The notes: generated by a model from the sequence alone, not told the origin. A DNA stretch of 9,621 nt from Actinomycetes bacterium (GCA_021801615.1 JAJYXS010000103.1:1-9621); one strand, 5' to 3'. Positions 1 to 6,705 are shown, numbered from the stretch's first letter. Numbers and translations are program-made.

Positions 1-269
1 TCGGCCGTCTTGGCCGTCACCATGATGATCGGGACGTTCGACCGGCCGCGGATGGTCCGGCAGACGTCGATCCCGGACACCTTCGGCAGCATCAGGTCGA
101 GAAGGATGACGTCGGGCTGTGTCTCGCCGAAGAGCCGGAGCGCTTCCGAGCCGTCCCGTGCCACGGTGACCCGGAAGCCCTCGCGACCCAGCCCGACGAC
201 GAGCGCGTCCACGAAGGACTCCTCGTCCTCGGCGAGGAGCACGCTGATCGGTCGGGAGTCGGTCGCCAT
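1..269 (-). CDS. regX3: RegX3-like response regulator, receiver domain (partial, C-terminus outside window)
   Basis: This is the N-terminal 89 residues of an OmpR/PhoB-type response regulator; the gene leaves the window at its left edge. The receiver fold is clear: the acidic pair E14-D15 in LLAEDEE, the phospho-acceptor D58 in VILLDLMLP, and T85 in IIMVTAK. The wording around these motifs (EDEES, LLDLMLP, SG-DVC, IIMVTA) is close to mycobacterial RegX3. The ATG at 269 gives a normal N-terminus, although only a weak Shine-Dalgarno is visible. It starts 50 nt after the stop of the SenX3-like kinase on the same strand, the usual sensor-then-regulator order, so the two are probably cotranscribed and the kinase is the likely phosphodonor. 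In the family a C-terminal winged-helix DNA-binding domain follows, but it is not visible here. In mycobacteria SenX3-RegX3 governs phosphate-responsive genes; that role here is inference. Confidence 0.9.
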   Translation of the reverse strand, partial: MATDSRPISVLLAEDEESFVDALVVGLGREGFRVTVARDGSEALRLFGETQPDVILLDLMLPKVSGIDVCRTIRGRSNVPIIMVTAKTA

Positions 270-319
270 GGCCTGCGCGCCCAGGGTACCGGCGCAGCGC
301 GCCGCCCGCTGCGACACGC

Positions 320-2092
320 TCAGCCGCCCGGCTGCAGCGGAAGGACGAGGGTGAACGTCGACCCTTCCCCCTCGCGCGACTCCACTTCGACCCAGCCCTG
401 GTGATTGTTGGCGACATGGCGGACGATGGAAAGCCCGAGCCCCGTGCCGCCCGTCTCGCGGCTGCGTCCATGGTCGACCCTGTAGAAGCGCTCGAAGATG
501 CGGTCGAGGTCCCGTGCCGGGATGCCCACGCCGTGGTCCACGACGGCGATCCGCACGGTGTCCCTGGTGGCGCCCGCCGGAGCGCCCGGTCCGCCGGGCA
601 TCTGCAACGGCCCTGAGGGTGCCTCGGCGCCTTGGGCGCCGCCGGTGCGGGTCTCGCCGCCGAAGCCGGTCGCGCCGCGGATCGTTGCCTGCTCGGACCA
701 CGGCATCTGCGTTCCGGCATCAGGCGAGGCCGATGTGCGCGGCGCAAGCAGCGGGCCGGCCTCCTTGGCGTCGCTTTGCTCCGCGTGGGGCTCGTTGCCG
801 AGGTCCCTGGCGAGATGCGTCGCGGCGGCCGGCAGGGCTGTGGGTGAAGGGCGGGACGGTGTCGAAGAGGACACTGACGGGCGTCCGGTCACCGCAAGCC
901 CCGGAGCGACGATCACCGTGCCCCCGGCCGGCGCGACGCGCACCGCGGGCGCCTGGGGAGGTGCGGCGCCCTCGATGCCGGCGCCCCGAGCGCTTCCTGC
1001 GGCCTCGAGCGGTGCTCGCGCGACCTCGACGTCCACGACGACGGTGCTCCCGTCGGAGGAGTAGGTGACGGCGTTCTCGATCAGCGCGTGCATGGCCGAA
1101 ACGAGCTGCCGCCGGTCGCCCGACACCACGACCGGGGGTTCCGCCTCGTTCATGGTGATCGTGATCCCCCGCTGCTCGGCGGCCGACCGCACGCGCTCCA
1201 CGGCCTCTGCGATCACCAGGTTCACCGGAACGGGCTCGCGTGGCGGGGCCTCCTCGGACTCGATCCGGCTCAGGTCGAGGAGGTCGTCGATGATCCGGCT
1301 CACGCGGAACGCTTCGGCGTGGATCCTGTTCGCGAGTCGCCGCGCCACCTCGGTGTCGGGCTCCGAGACGAGCGTCTCGGCCAGCAGCCCCAGCGCGCCC
1401 ATCGGCGTCTTCAGCTCGTGGCTCACGTTGGCGACGAAGTCGCGGCGGATCTCCTCGAGACGCCGGCGCTCGGAGACGTCCTCGATGATCGCGATCACGC
1501 CGAGGGGGCGCCGGCCGTCGTCGATGAGCCGCGTACGGACCATGAGGGTACGCCGCGGCGGACCGTAGAGGTCGAGCGTCCGCTCGGCGGCGCCCGTGTC
1601 CCACGCGTCCTCCAACAGCTCGGTGACGGCTTGCGCGGCGAGCGCGTCACCCTGGCGGCTCACCATGAGCGCATTGGCCCGCGCATTGCGGTAGACGACG
1701 GTCCCGTTCTCGTCGCACAGGACGACGCCCTGGGGGAACGTGTCGAGCGACCTGCGCAGCCGAATGGCGTCGGCGCTCGAGTCCGCGACGGCTTCGGTCG
1801 CCGCTCCCGTCACCTGCTCCAGGTACGAGAGCGCCGTCTCGAGGCTCGCGTTCTCGTCGGGCGTCTCGATCCCGAGCCGGGAGCCGAGAGCCGTCAGCCG
1901 CTGCGACAGCGCGCGCCGGCCCGAACGTCTGCCGACGAGGAGGGCTGAGGAGACGCTGGCCACGAAGATCGCTGCTCCGACACCGACGACCTCGGGCACG
2001 GGGAAGCCGCTCGACACGGCGACGGCGGGCCACGCCGCAGCGAGCGCGGCGGTCGTCTCGTGGAGGAGCAGGGGGATGAGCACGGCGGTCAC
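320..2092 (-). CDS. senX3: SenX3-like membrane sensor histidine kinase with a large ATPase-domain insertion
   Basis: This 590-residue kinase probably autophosphorylates and passes phosphate to the adjacent RegX3-like regulator. Two hydrophobic segments (about 4-28 and 34-54) suggest membrane anchoring with almost no extracellular loop, as in SenX3. A PAS-like domain spans about 115-205. The H-box is VSHELKTP with the phospho-accepting His225. The N-box has N340 in ALIENAV, the G1 box is D519-HGVGIP, the F-box is about 531-540 and the G2 box is GGTGLGLS from 548. The stretch between N-box and G1, a few residues in SenX3, is replaced here by about 150 residues rich in Ala, Pro, Gly, Ser and Thr (about 359-509), making the protein far longer than the roughly 410-residue mycobacterial SenX3. 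All catalytic boxes are intact and the frame is open throughout, so the gene is probably functional. The start is a GTG at 2092 with GAGG just upstream. Confidence 0.92.
   Translation of the reverse strand: MTAVLIPLLLHETTAALAAAWPAVAVSSGFPVPEVVGVGAAIFVASVSSALLVGRRSGRRALSQRLTALGSRLGIETPDENASLETALSYLEQVTGAATEAVADSSADAIRLRRSLDTFPQGVVLCDENGTVVYRNARANALMVSRQGDALAAQAVTELLEDAWDTGAAERTLDLYGPPRRTLMVRTRLIDDGRRPLGVIAIIEDVSERRRLEEIRRDFVANVSHELKTPMGALGLLAETLVSEPDTEVARRLANRIHAEAFRVSRIIDDLLDLSRIESEEAPPREPVPVNLVIAEAVERVRSAAEQRGITITMNEAEPPVVVSGDRRQLVSAMHALIENAVTYSSDGSTVVVDVEVARAPLEAAGSARGAGIEGAAPPQAPAVRVAPAGGTVIVAPGLAVTGRPSVSSSTPSRPSPTALPAAATHLARDLGNEPHAEQSDAKEAGPLLAPRTSASPDAGTQMPWSEQATIRGATGFGGETRTGGAQGAEAPSGPLQMPGGPGAPAGATRDTVRIAVVDHGVGIPARDLDRIFERFYRVDHGRSRETGGTGLGLSIVRHVANNHQGWVEVESREGEGSTFTLVLPLQPGG
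566..1018 (-). other. Low-complexity insertion within the kinase ATP-binding domain
   Basis: This part of the kinase gene encodes about residues 359-509, between the strand that follows the N-box and the strand leading into the G1 box. It is dominated by Ala, Pro, Gly, Ser and Thr with scattered charges and shows no recognisable domain. It is likely a disordered loop extruded from the Bergerat fold. The reading frame continues uninterrupted on both sides, which argues against a frameshift or mobile-element insertion. Its borders are approximate. Confidence 0.75.
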
Positions 2093-2133
2093 GTGCCCTC
2101 GCCGCTCCTGCCGCTGGTCCCGGTCGTGCTCAT
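2089..2133 (-). CDS. Possible 14-residue leader ORF overlapping the kinase start
   Basis: An ATG at 2133 opens a 14-codon ORF (MSTTGTSGRSGEGT) whose TGA overlaps the kinase GTG start in a GTGA arrangement. A GAGG lies 5 nt before the ATG, a reasonable ribosome-binding site. Such overlaps often mark translational coupling, so this could be a short leader that feeds ribosomes to the kinase start. It has no recognisable family and the length is short enough to be chance; the call rests on spacing and overlap only. Confidence 0.25.
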   Translation of the reverse strand: MSTTGTSGRSGEGT

Positions 2134-2205
2134 CACGTCCTCAGCATGGCAGCCGCACCCCGGTCGTGCGGGCATTCCGGCTCGAGGTCCATCTCGACAA
2201 GAAAC

Positions 2206-2232
2206 ATCATGAAAGATCTCGAGTGATCATGA
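2206..2232. promoter_or_regulatory. Paired ATCATGA boxes, candidate operator
   Basis: ATCATGA occurs at 2206-2212 and again at 2226-2232, a 20-bp period that places both copies on about the same face of the helix. Each copy contains the palindrome TCATGA, so the pair reads as both a direct and an inverted repeat. It lies just upstream of the -10 proposed for the T4SS-like operon and could serve either divergent gene. The identity of any binding protein is unknown. Confidence 0.35.
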
Positions 2233-2242
2233 GAACGACAGT

Positions 2243-2248
2243 TATGCT
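2243..2248 (+). promoter_or_regulatory. Candidate -10 element (TATGCT) of the T4SS-like operon
   Basis: TATGCT fits the actinobacterial TANNNT -10 consensus and sits about 43 bp before the ATG at 2291, leaving room for a short 5' leader. No good -35 hexamer is seen 16-18 bp upstream, where the palindrome cluster lies; that would suit an activator-dependent promoter. Confidence 0.4.
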
Positions 2249-2290
2249 TCGTAAGCGCATCGGGCGGGAGGGACGACCGGAAGGAGCGCA

Positions 2291-2701
2291 ATGGCAGCCA
2301 CTCGAGCAGTGACGGCAACGGGTGCGGTGTGGCGGTTCGCAGTCGCCGCCCGCGGGGTCGCGGGAGCGCACGTCCCGCGTCGCAGCGCGTTCTTAAGCGT
2401 GCAGAGCTCCACATTCACCACTTTCAAGCCGACAGCGGGACTCCTGCCGGGCGGCAGCACGCTGCTCCATCTGGTCGACGGCCTCGGAGGCTGGGCGCTG
2501 ATCCTTTCGCTGGCCGGGCTGGTCATCGGCGCCGCCTTGTGGGCGATCGGCTCGCACTCCCAGAACTACCAGCAGTCCTACGTCGGGAGGCGCGCGGTCC
2601 TCGTGTCGGGCGTTGCGGCCCTGCTCATCGGCGCCGCGCCGACCCTCATCAATTTCTTCTTCAACACCGGCCATGGCATCGTCAACCCGCTTCCGAACTG
2701 A
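2291..2701 (+). CDS. DUF6112-like small membrane protein of a T4SS-like locus
   Basis: A 136-residue protein with two predicted transmembrane helices (about 68-87 and 102-124) joined by the short hydrophilic loop GSHSQNYQQSYVGRR. The pattern GLVIGAALWAIGSHS-NYQ followed by a second helix with LLIGAAPTLINFFF matches my recollection of DUF6112, small proteins that open actinobacterial conjugation/T4SS gene sets and resemble VirB2/TrbC pilin-like proteins in size and topology. A pilin-like role is inference. The first ~45 residues look unlike the family and contain no clear signal peptide. The ATG is preceded by AAGGAG with 4 nt spacing, a strong ribosome-binding site. The VirB6-like gene begins 7 nt after the stop, so the two are surely cotranscribed. 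Confidence 0.8.
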   Translation: MAATRAVTATGAVWRFAVAARGVAGAHVPRRSAFLSVQSSTFTTFKPTAGLLPGGSTLLHLVDGLGGWALILSLAGLVIGAALWAIGSHSQNYQQSYVGRRAVLVSGVAALLIGAAPTLINFFFNTGHGIVNPLPN

Positions 2702-2708
2702 GCCGGCC

Positions 2709-4334
2709 GTGGCGTGCCCACTTCCGCTCGACCTCCTGTGCAGCGCGGTCGGCGGCGCGGAGTCGTCGGTCGCCGGCAGCGTGCTGTCCGCGATCGCGGG
2801 ATGGGTGATCGGCGGGGCGACCTGGCTCCTCGACGAGCTGGGGAAGGTCATCGCGTCGACCACGGCGGTGAACGTGCGCGCATCGTGGTTCCTCGTCCAT
2901 TACAAGCTCATGCTTGCGATCTCCGCCGCGGTCGCGGTCCCGATGCTCGTGCTCGCTTCCGTGCAAGCGCTGTACCACCAGAACGTCGCCGTTCTCCTGC
3001 GCGCGGCGTTCGTCCACCTTCCGCTCGCGGGACTGCTCACCGCGGCGGCCGTCCAGATCGTCCAGCTCGCGCTCGAGGCGACCAATGCCCTCTGCACCAC
3101 CGTGACGACAGGGACCGGAGCCGAGCTTGGCAGGACCTTCAAGTCCATCGGCAGGGCGCTGTCGCATCAGCCGTTGCCGATGCCGACGTTCGTCATGACG
3201 GTCGGCGCGCTGCTCATCGTGGCGGGCGCGTTCGTGCTTTGGCTGGAGCTGCTCGTACGCGCAGCCGCGATCTACGCGGCGGTGCTGTTCCTCCCGCTCG
3301 CGCTGGCGAGCCTGGTGTGGCCGGCGGTGTCCCACTGGTGCAGGCGCCTCACCGAGACGCTCGTCGCGCTCGTGCTGTCCAAGTTCGTGGTCGTCGCGGT
3401 GCTCTCGCTCGCGGTGGGGGCGGTGAGCTCGGGTGCCGGCTTCTCGACGGTGCTCGCCGGCGGAGCACTGCTGTTGCTCGCGGCCTTCACGCCGTTCACG
3501 CTGCTGCGGCTCGTGCCGCTCGTGGAGGCCGGCGCCGCGACGCAGCTGGAAGGCGCGCGCCAGCGTGTCCGCGCCGCGTGGGGGAGGGCACCCGACAGCG
3601 CGGTCGGCTTCGCGCTGCGCCAGGCGCGCGAGCACGGGGCCCATCGTCAGACAGCCATGCCGCCCTTCACACCGGGCGTGCCGGGCACGGGGACGACAGT
3701 GGACCCCGGAGCGCCTGGGCCCTCGGGCGGAGCGGGGCCGGTGGGTCCGGGCGGGATCGGCGGACCGGGCGGGATCGGCGGGCCGGGGATGCTCGAGCAC
3801 ATGCCGGGCGGTGGCATGCCGGGAACCGGCTCGAACGCGACGGGGTCCGGGTCCACGAGCGGCGGGGGGCGCGCCGGTGGCGTGGGGCTTGCCGGGGGCG
3901 GGGGGCTCGTCGGCGGCGGGGGGCTCGTCGGGAGCGGAGCCGCGCTCGCGAACGGCGGGGCCGGTCTTGCAGTCGGGGAAGCAGCTCTCGCAGGCAGCAA
4001 GGCAGGTCCCGCGTTCGGCGGGCACGGGGGCGAGGAAGGGCGGCAGCTCCCTCTCGGCTGGTTGCCTCGAGAGGCATTCCCGCCAGGGGATCCGACCCCG
4101 CCTCCGGGGACAATCCCGCTGTGGGAGGGATCTCCCGAGAGCGTGCGTGCCGCGCTCGAGGCGACAGCGCGGCCACACGACGTCGTCCCCGACGGCTACG
4201 GGGGGATCATTCCGGGCGTCGCGTCCCCCCTGTGGGGCGGCACAGAGCCACTGAGCCGCTTCGAGCCGGGACCGAAGGACGACTGGGGTGGCTGGGAGAC
4301 CGATGACGCGTCGGGCGGATGGGACGACGCGTGA
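2709..4334 (+). CDS. VirB6/TrbL-like polytopic membrane protein (SCO6881-like) with Gly/Pro-rich tail
   Basis: A 541-residue protein in two parts. Residues ~20-280 hold about six hydrophobic segments (near 65-88, 97-121, 161-180, 183-204, 216-240 and 246-270), the layout of VirB6/TrbL-type inner-membrane channel components. Residues ~310-541 are hydrophilic and rich in Gly and Pro, with short tandem repeats (GGIGGP twice, GGGGLV twice) and an acidic, Trp-containing end. In actinobacterial T4SS loci a protein of this kind sits between DUF6112 and SCO6880-family proteins, exactly as here. The start chosen is GTG 2709, 7 nt after the previous stop. An in-frame ATG at 2673 and an ATG at 2613 would overlap the upstream gene and add a Ser/Arg-rich, non-membrane stretch. 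No strong Shine-Dalgarno is seen, so translation may depend on the upstream gene. The function, a membrane channel for protein or DNA transfer, is inferred from family and context. Confidence 0.78.
   Translation: MACPLPLDLLCSAVGGAESSVAGSVLSAIAGWVIGGATWLLDELGKVIASTTAVNVRASWFLVHYKLMLAISAAVAVPMLVLASVQALYHQNVAVLLRAAFVHLPLAGLLTAAAVQIVQLALEATNALCTTVTTGTGAELGRTFKSIGRALSHQPLPMPTFVMTVGALLIVAGAFVLWLELLVRAAAIYAAVLFLPLALASLVWPAVSHWCRRLTETLVALVLSKFVVVAVLSLAVGAVSSGAGFSTVLAGGALLLLAAFTPFTLLRLVPLVEAGAATQLEGARQRVRAAWGRAPDSAVGFALRQAREHGAHRQTAMPPFTPGVPGTGTTVDPGAPGPSGGAGPVGPGGIGGPGGIGGPGMLEHMPGGGMPGTGSNATGSGSTSGGGRAGGVGLAGGGGLVGGGGLVGSGAALANGGAGLAVGEAALAGSKAGPAFGGHGGEEGRQLPLGWLPREAFPPGDPTPPPGTIPLWEGSPESVRAALEATARPHDVVPDGYGGIIPGVASPLWGGTEPLSRFEPGPKDDWGGWETDDASGGWDDA
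3750..3785 (+). repeat. Two 18-bp tandem units encoding GGIGGP
   Basis: Two adjacent 18-bp units encode GGIGGP-GGIGGP (residues 348-359 of the VirB6-like protein). The DNA copies are nearly identical, which suggests slippage within the Gly-rich tail. Confidence 0.75.
3894..3929 (+). repeat. Two 18-bp tandem units encoding GGGGLV
   Basis: Two adjacent 18-bp units encode GGGGLV-GGGGLV (residues 396-407 of the VirB6-like protein), with runs of up to six G. This is a second, independent small duplication in the same tail. Confidence 0.75.
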
Positions 4335-4343
4335 GGAGCGTGA

Positions 4344-5888
4344 ATGGGCGGGACGGAGCGTGAGATGGCAGCGACACGGGCGCGGTATCGCTTCGGCCCG
4401 CTCGAGCGGCGTGGCCTGATCGCGGGATGGCGCGGCGGGCAGATCGCGCTCGTCGCCGCGGGTGCGGTGCTGGCGATCGCGGTGCTGCACCGGCGGCCGA
4501 CGCTTCCTGCGGTCGCCGTCGCCGTGCTCCTCGTTGCCGGAAGCGTCGCAGTGGCGTGGTGGCCGATCGCGGGGCGCACCGCCGAGCAGTGGCTCCCGAC
4601 CGTCGTGCGCTGGGGGGCGTCGGGCCTCGCCGGCAGCCGCCGTCGCCGGGCCGGGATCGAGACAGCGGGACACTGCATCGGCTCCAACGGAGCTCCCTGC
4701 CTGGTCGCCGGGTCGCGACGTGCTCCCGAGGCGGCCCGTCCCAGGCTCGTGCGGCCTCGGCAGAGCGCGTTCGCGGGCCTGCACGTGCTCGGGTTCACCG
4801 CCAGCCAGAGGGGAACGACGATGGCCGTGGTGCACGACGAGCGTGCCAGGACGTACACCGCGGTGATGCAGCTCCTCGGCCACAGTTTCGCCCTGCTCTC
4901 CGGCGACGAGAAGGAGCGCCGCGTCGCGTCGTGGGCATCGGTGCTGAGCTCGCTGGCCCGAGAACGGCCGGTCGTGCACCGCGTCCAGTGGGTGGCTTCG
5001 ACGGTGCCCGACGACGGTGCCGCAGTGGCCGGCTACCTCGCGACCCGAGGGGTGCTGGCGGAGGATGCGCCGGCACACCGCTCCTACGCCGACCTGCTGC
5101 GGAGCGCCGGAGCGGAGACGTGCCGCCACGACGTGCACCTCGCGGTCCAGCTCCGCGCGGCGGGTGCCGCGGCCCGGGCGATGCGGTCGCTCGGAGGCGG
5201 CGACCGTGCAGCGTGCACGCTGCTTGCCCGAGAGGTCGCCATGCTCCGGCGTCAGCTGGAGGCCGCCGACGTCCCGGTCGAGCAGGTCCTCGACGAGCGC
5301 GCGCTCGCGGCGCTGGTCCGGCGTGCCACCGACGAGGGTGACGGCGCCGGGCACGTGTGTCCTCCGTGCGGGGTCGGGTGGCCGTGGCCGCTGGTGACCG
5401 AGGCTGGGTGGAGCTCGTTGCGGGCCGACGGCACGTGGCACGCGACGTACTGGGTGGCCGAGTGGCCACGCGTCGACGTCGGTCCGGAATTCCTCGGTCC
5501 CCTTCTGCTCGGGTCGGTGCGCCGTACCGTCGCCGTCGTGATGGAGCCGCTCAGCCCGTCGCGAGCGGTCCGCCAGGCGGAGCGGGCGCGGACCGCCGAC
5601 ATCGCTGACGCAGAGCTGCGCCGCAGGGGAGGCTTCCTCGCCACGGCGCGCCGGTCCCGGGAGGCGGATGTCGCCGTGCGAAGGGAAGAGGAGCTTGCAG
5701 ACGGGCACGCGTCCGTTCGGTTCAGCGGGTACGTGTCGGTGAGCGCGCCCAGTCTCGAGCAGCTCACGGAGGCGTGCGACTCGACCGAGCAGGCGGCCTC
5801 GCAATGCAGGCTCGAGCTGCGACGTCTCTATGGCAACCAGGAGCAGGCCTTCATCTGCACGCTCCCTCTCGGGCGCGGGCTGGCGTGA
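4344..5888 (+). CDS. SCO6880-family T4SS-associated protein (PrgI-like N-terminus)
   Basis: A 514-residue protein that matches my recollection of the SCO6880 family. Diagnostic stretches are YRFGPLERRGLIAGWRGGQ near the N-terminus, WWPIAGRTAEQWLP at 72-85, TYWVAEWPRVDVGPEFL at 368-384, the basic helix AERARTADIADAELRRRGGF at 412-431, and LRRLYGNQEQAF...LPLGRGL at the end. Two transmembrane helices (about 31-48 and 55-73) form a PrgI/VirB3-like N-terminus; the rest should be cytoplasmic and resembles the non-ATPase N-terminal part of VirB4-type proteins. No Walker A motif is present, so it is not itself an ATPase. It has a CPPC motif at 339-342. GAGGAG lies 5 nt before the ATG; a second in-frame ATG at 4365 also has a GGAG and could be used. 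It follows the VirB6-like gene by 9 nt. In related loci a VirB4-like ATPase gene follows; here none does. Confidence 0.85.
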   Translation: MGGTEREMAATRARYRFGPLERRGLIAGWRGGQIALVAAGAVLAIAVLHRRPTLPAVAVAVLLVAGSVAVAWWPIAGRTAEQWLPTVVRWGASGLAGSRRRRAGIETAGHCIGSNGAPCLVAGSRRAPEAARPRLVRPRQSAFAGLHVLGFTASQRGTTMAVVHDERARTYTAVMQLLGHSFALLSGDEKERRVASWASVLSSLARERPVVHRVQWVASTVPDDGAAVAGYLATRGVLAEDAPAHRSYADLLRSAGAETCRHDVHLAVQLRAAGAAARAMRSLGGGDRAACTLLAREVAMLRRQLEAADVPVEQVLDERALAALVRRATDEGDGAGHVCPPCGVGWPWPLVTEAGWSSLRADGTWHATYWVAEWPRVDVGPEFLGPLLLGSVRRTVAVVMEPLSPSRAVRQAERARTADIADAELRRRGGFLATARRSREADVAVRREEELADGHASVRFSGYVSVSAPSLEQLTEACDSTEQAASQCRLELRRLYGNQEQAFICTLPLGRGLA

Positions 5889-6522
5889 GCAGCGGCTCGG
5901 CACGCGCAGGACGGAACATCGGCGTGATCTCCGGCGCACCGGGTGGCAGTCTCAGCGGCTCGCGGGCTTCGAAGCCGAAGTGCGAGTACAGCGGCACGTT
6001 GCTCGGCTTGCTCGACTCGAGGAACGCAGCGGTTCCTCCCGCGTCACACACCGCGAGACGGGACCGCAGAAGGGCCGAACCGACACCCGTCCCCTGTGTG
6101 GTCGGCTCGACACCGATGCAGGCGAGGTACCAGTGCTCTGTCTTCGGGTGCACGAGCGCCGCGGCGCCCACGAGGGCGCTGGCGGCGGCCGTCCTCCTGC
6201 CGAGGGCACGCGCGTACCCTGGCAGCGCGCGGAGCTGACGGGTAGCCGGCGGCGGCCAGCATCCCGGCGGGTACCAGACGGCTGCGCCGCTGATGGCGTG
6301 CTCGGTCGTGACGACGTCGATCGCTGCGATCCCGAACCCCTCCACGCGAAGCAGCGTGCCGAAGAATTGGTGCAGCCTCGCCGGGCGGGAAGAGCCGGAT
6401 GGCATGAGCCACTCGAATTGGGGGTCGTCGTGGAACGCGCGCACGAGCATCTGCCTGATCGAGGGCAGCTCTCGCGACAGGGCCGGCCGGACCGGGCCAC
6501 GTATGGCCTGCAAGGCTGGCAC
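5851..6522 (-). CDS. GNAT family N-acetyltransferase
   Basis: A 223-residue acetyl-CoA-dependent N-acetyltransferase of unknown substrate. The acetyl-CoA-binding motif A is clear at about 131-152: WYLACIGVEP followed by Q143-GTGVG, the Q/R-x-x-G-x-G signature. Downstream, FLESSKPSNVPLYSHFGF (168-184) is the usual GNAT motif B region, with Tyr179 in the position of the family's general acid. Residues 14-60 carry the usual N-terminal helices. The start used is GTG 6522, as no in-frame ATG was found nearby. A TAGGCT element 7 nt upstream hints at a leaderless transcript starting at this codon. The 3' end overlaps the convergent SCO6880-family gene by 38 bp, so no separate terminator fits between them. 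The substrate could be a small amine, antibiotic or protein N-terminus; nothing in the sequence decides. Confidence 0.88.
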   Translation of the reverse strand: MPALQAIRGPVRPALSRELPSIRQMLVRAFHDDPQFEWLMPSGSSRPARLHQFFGTLLRVEGFGIAAIDVVTTEHAISGAAVWYPPGCWPPPATRQLRALPGYARALGRRTAAASALVGAAALVHPKTEHWYLACIGVEPTTQGTGVGSALLRSRLAVCDAGGTAAFLESSKPSNVPLYSHFGFEAREPLRLPPGAPEITPMFRPARAEPLLTPARAREGACR

Positions 6523-6529
6523 GGGAACG

Positions 6530-6535
6530 AGCCTA
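6530..6535 (-). promoter_or_regulatory. Candidate -10 (TAGGCT) for a leaderless GNAT transcript
   Basis: Read on the minus strand, TAGGCT lies exactly 7 nt before the GTG start of the acetyltransferase gene, the spacing expected when transcription begins at the start codon. No convincing -35 is seen. Apart from this, the 183-bp gap at 6523-6705 shows only a weak plus-strand hairpin (6571-6585) followed by TTTT. Confidence 0.35.
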
Positions 6536-6705
6536 CGTCGAGCCCGGGTCCCGCGGCCGAGCGGCGGACCGTCGCGTCGTGCGACTTTTCGTAGGCGGCG
6601 AGCGAGAGACGCGTCGCGATCCCCGGTGCGTCGCGCCCTGCCGGTCGTCGAGGCCGCTCGTCGCGGCGGATGGCAGCTCCGAGCCGCTCGTCTGCTCGCT
6701 CGTCC

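Larger units (their letters stand above)
2093..2290. promoter_or_regulatory. Divergent regulatory region between the kinase and the T4SS-like operon
   Basis: This 198-bp region separates the minus-strand kinase from the plus-strand DUF6112 gene and must hold promoters for both. Its right half is much more AT-rich than its surroundings and packed with short palindromes between 2207 and 2232 (TCATGA, AGATCT, CTCGAG, TGATCA, TCATGA). A small hairpin is possible at 2153-2171 (CCGCAC and GTGCGG arms). No convincing minus-strand promoter for the kinase was found by eye. Confidence 0.6.

Noticed and set aside
2613..2708. Upstream starts for the VirB6-like gene (ATG 2613 or ATG 2673)
   Set aside because: They lie inside the DUF6112 gene, lack a ribosome-binding site and would add a Ser/Arg-rich tail unlike the start of a membrane protein.
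2682..5939. A very long minus-strand open frame opposite the T4SS-like genes
   Set aside because: It is a high-GC antisense frame with Arg/Pro/Ala/His-rich composition and no recognisable motif, while the plus strand encodes family-matching membrane proteins with ribosome-binding sites.
6571..6589. Small plus-strand hairpin (GTCGC / GCGAC) followed by TTTT, a possible terminator
   Set aside because: The stem is only 5 bp and it lies almost 700 bp beyond the end of the plus-strand operon; too weak to call.
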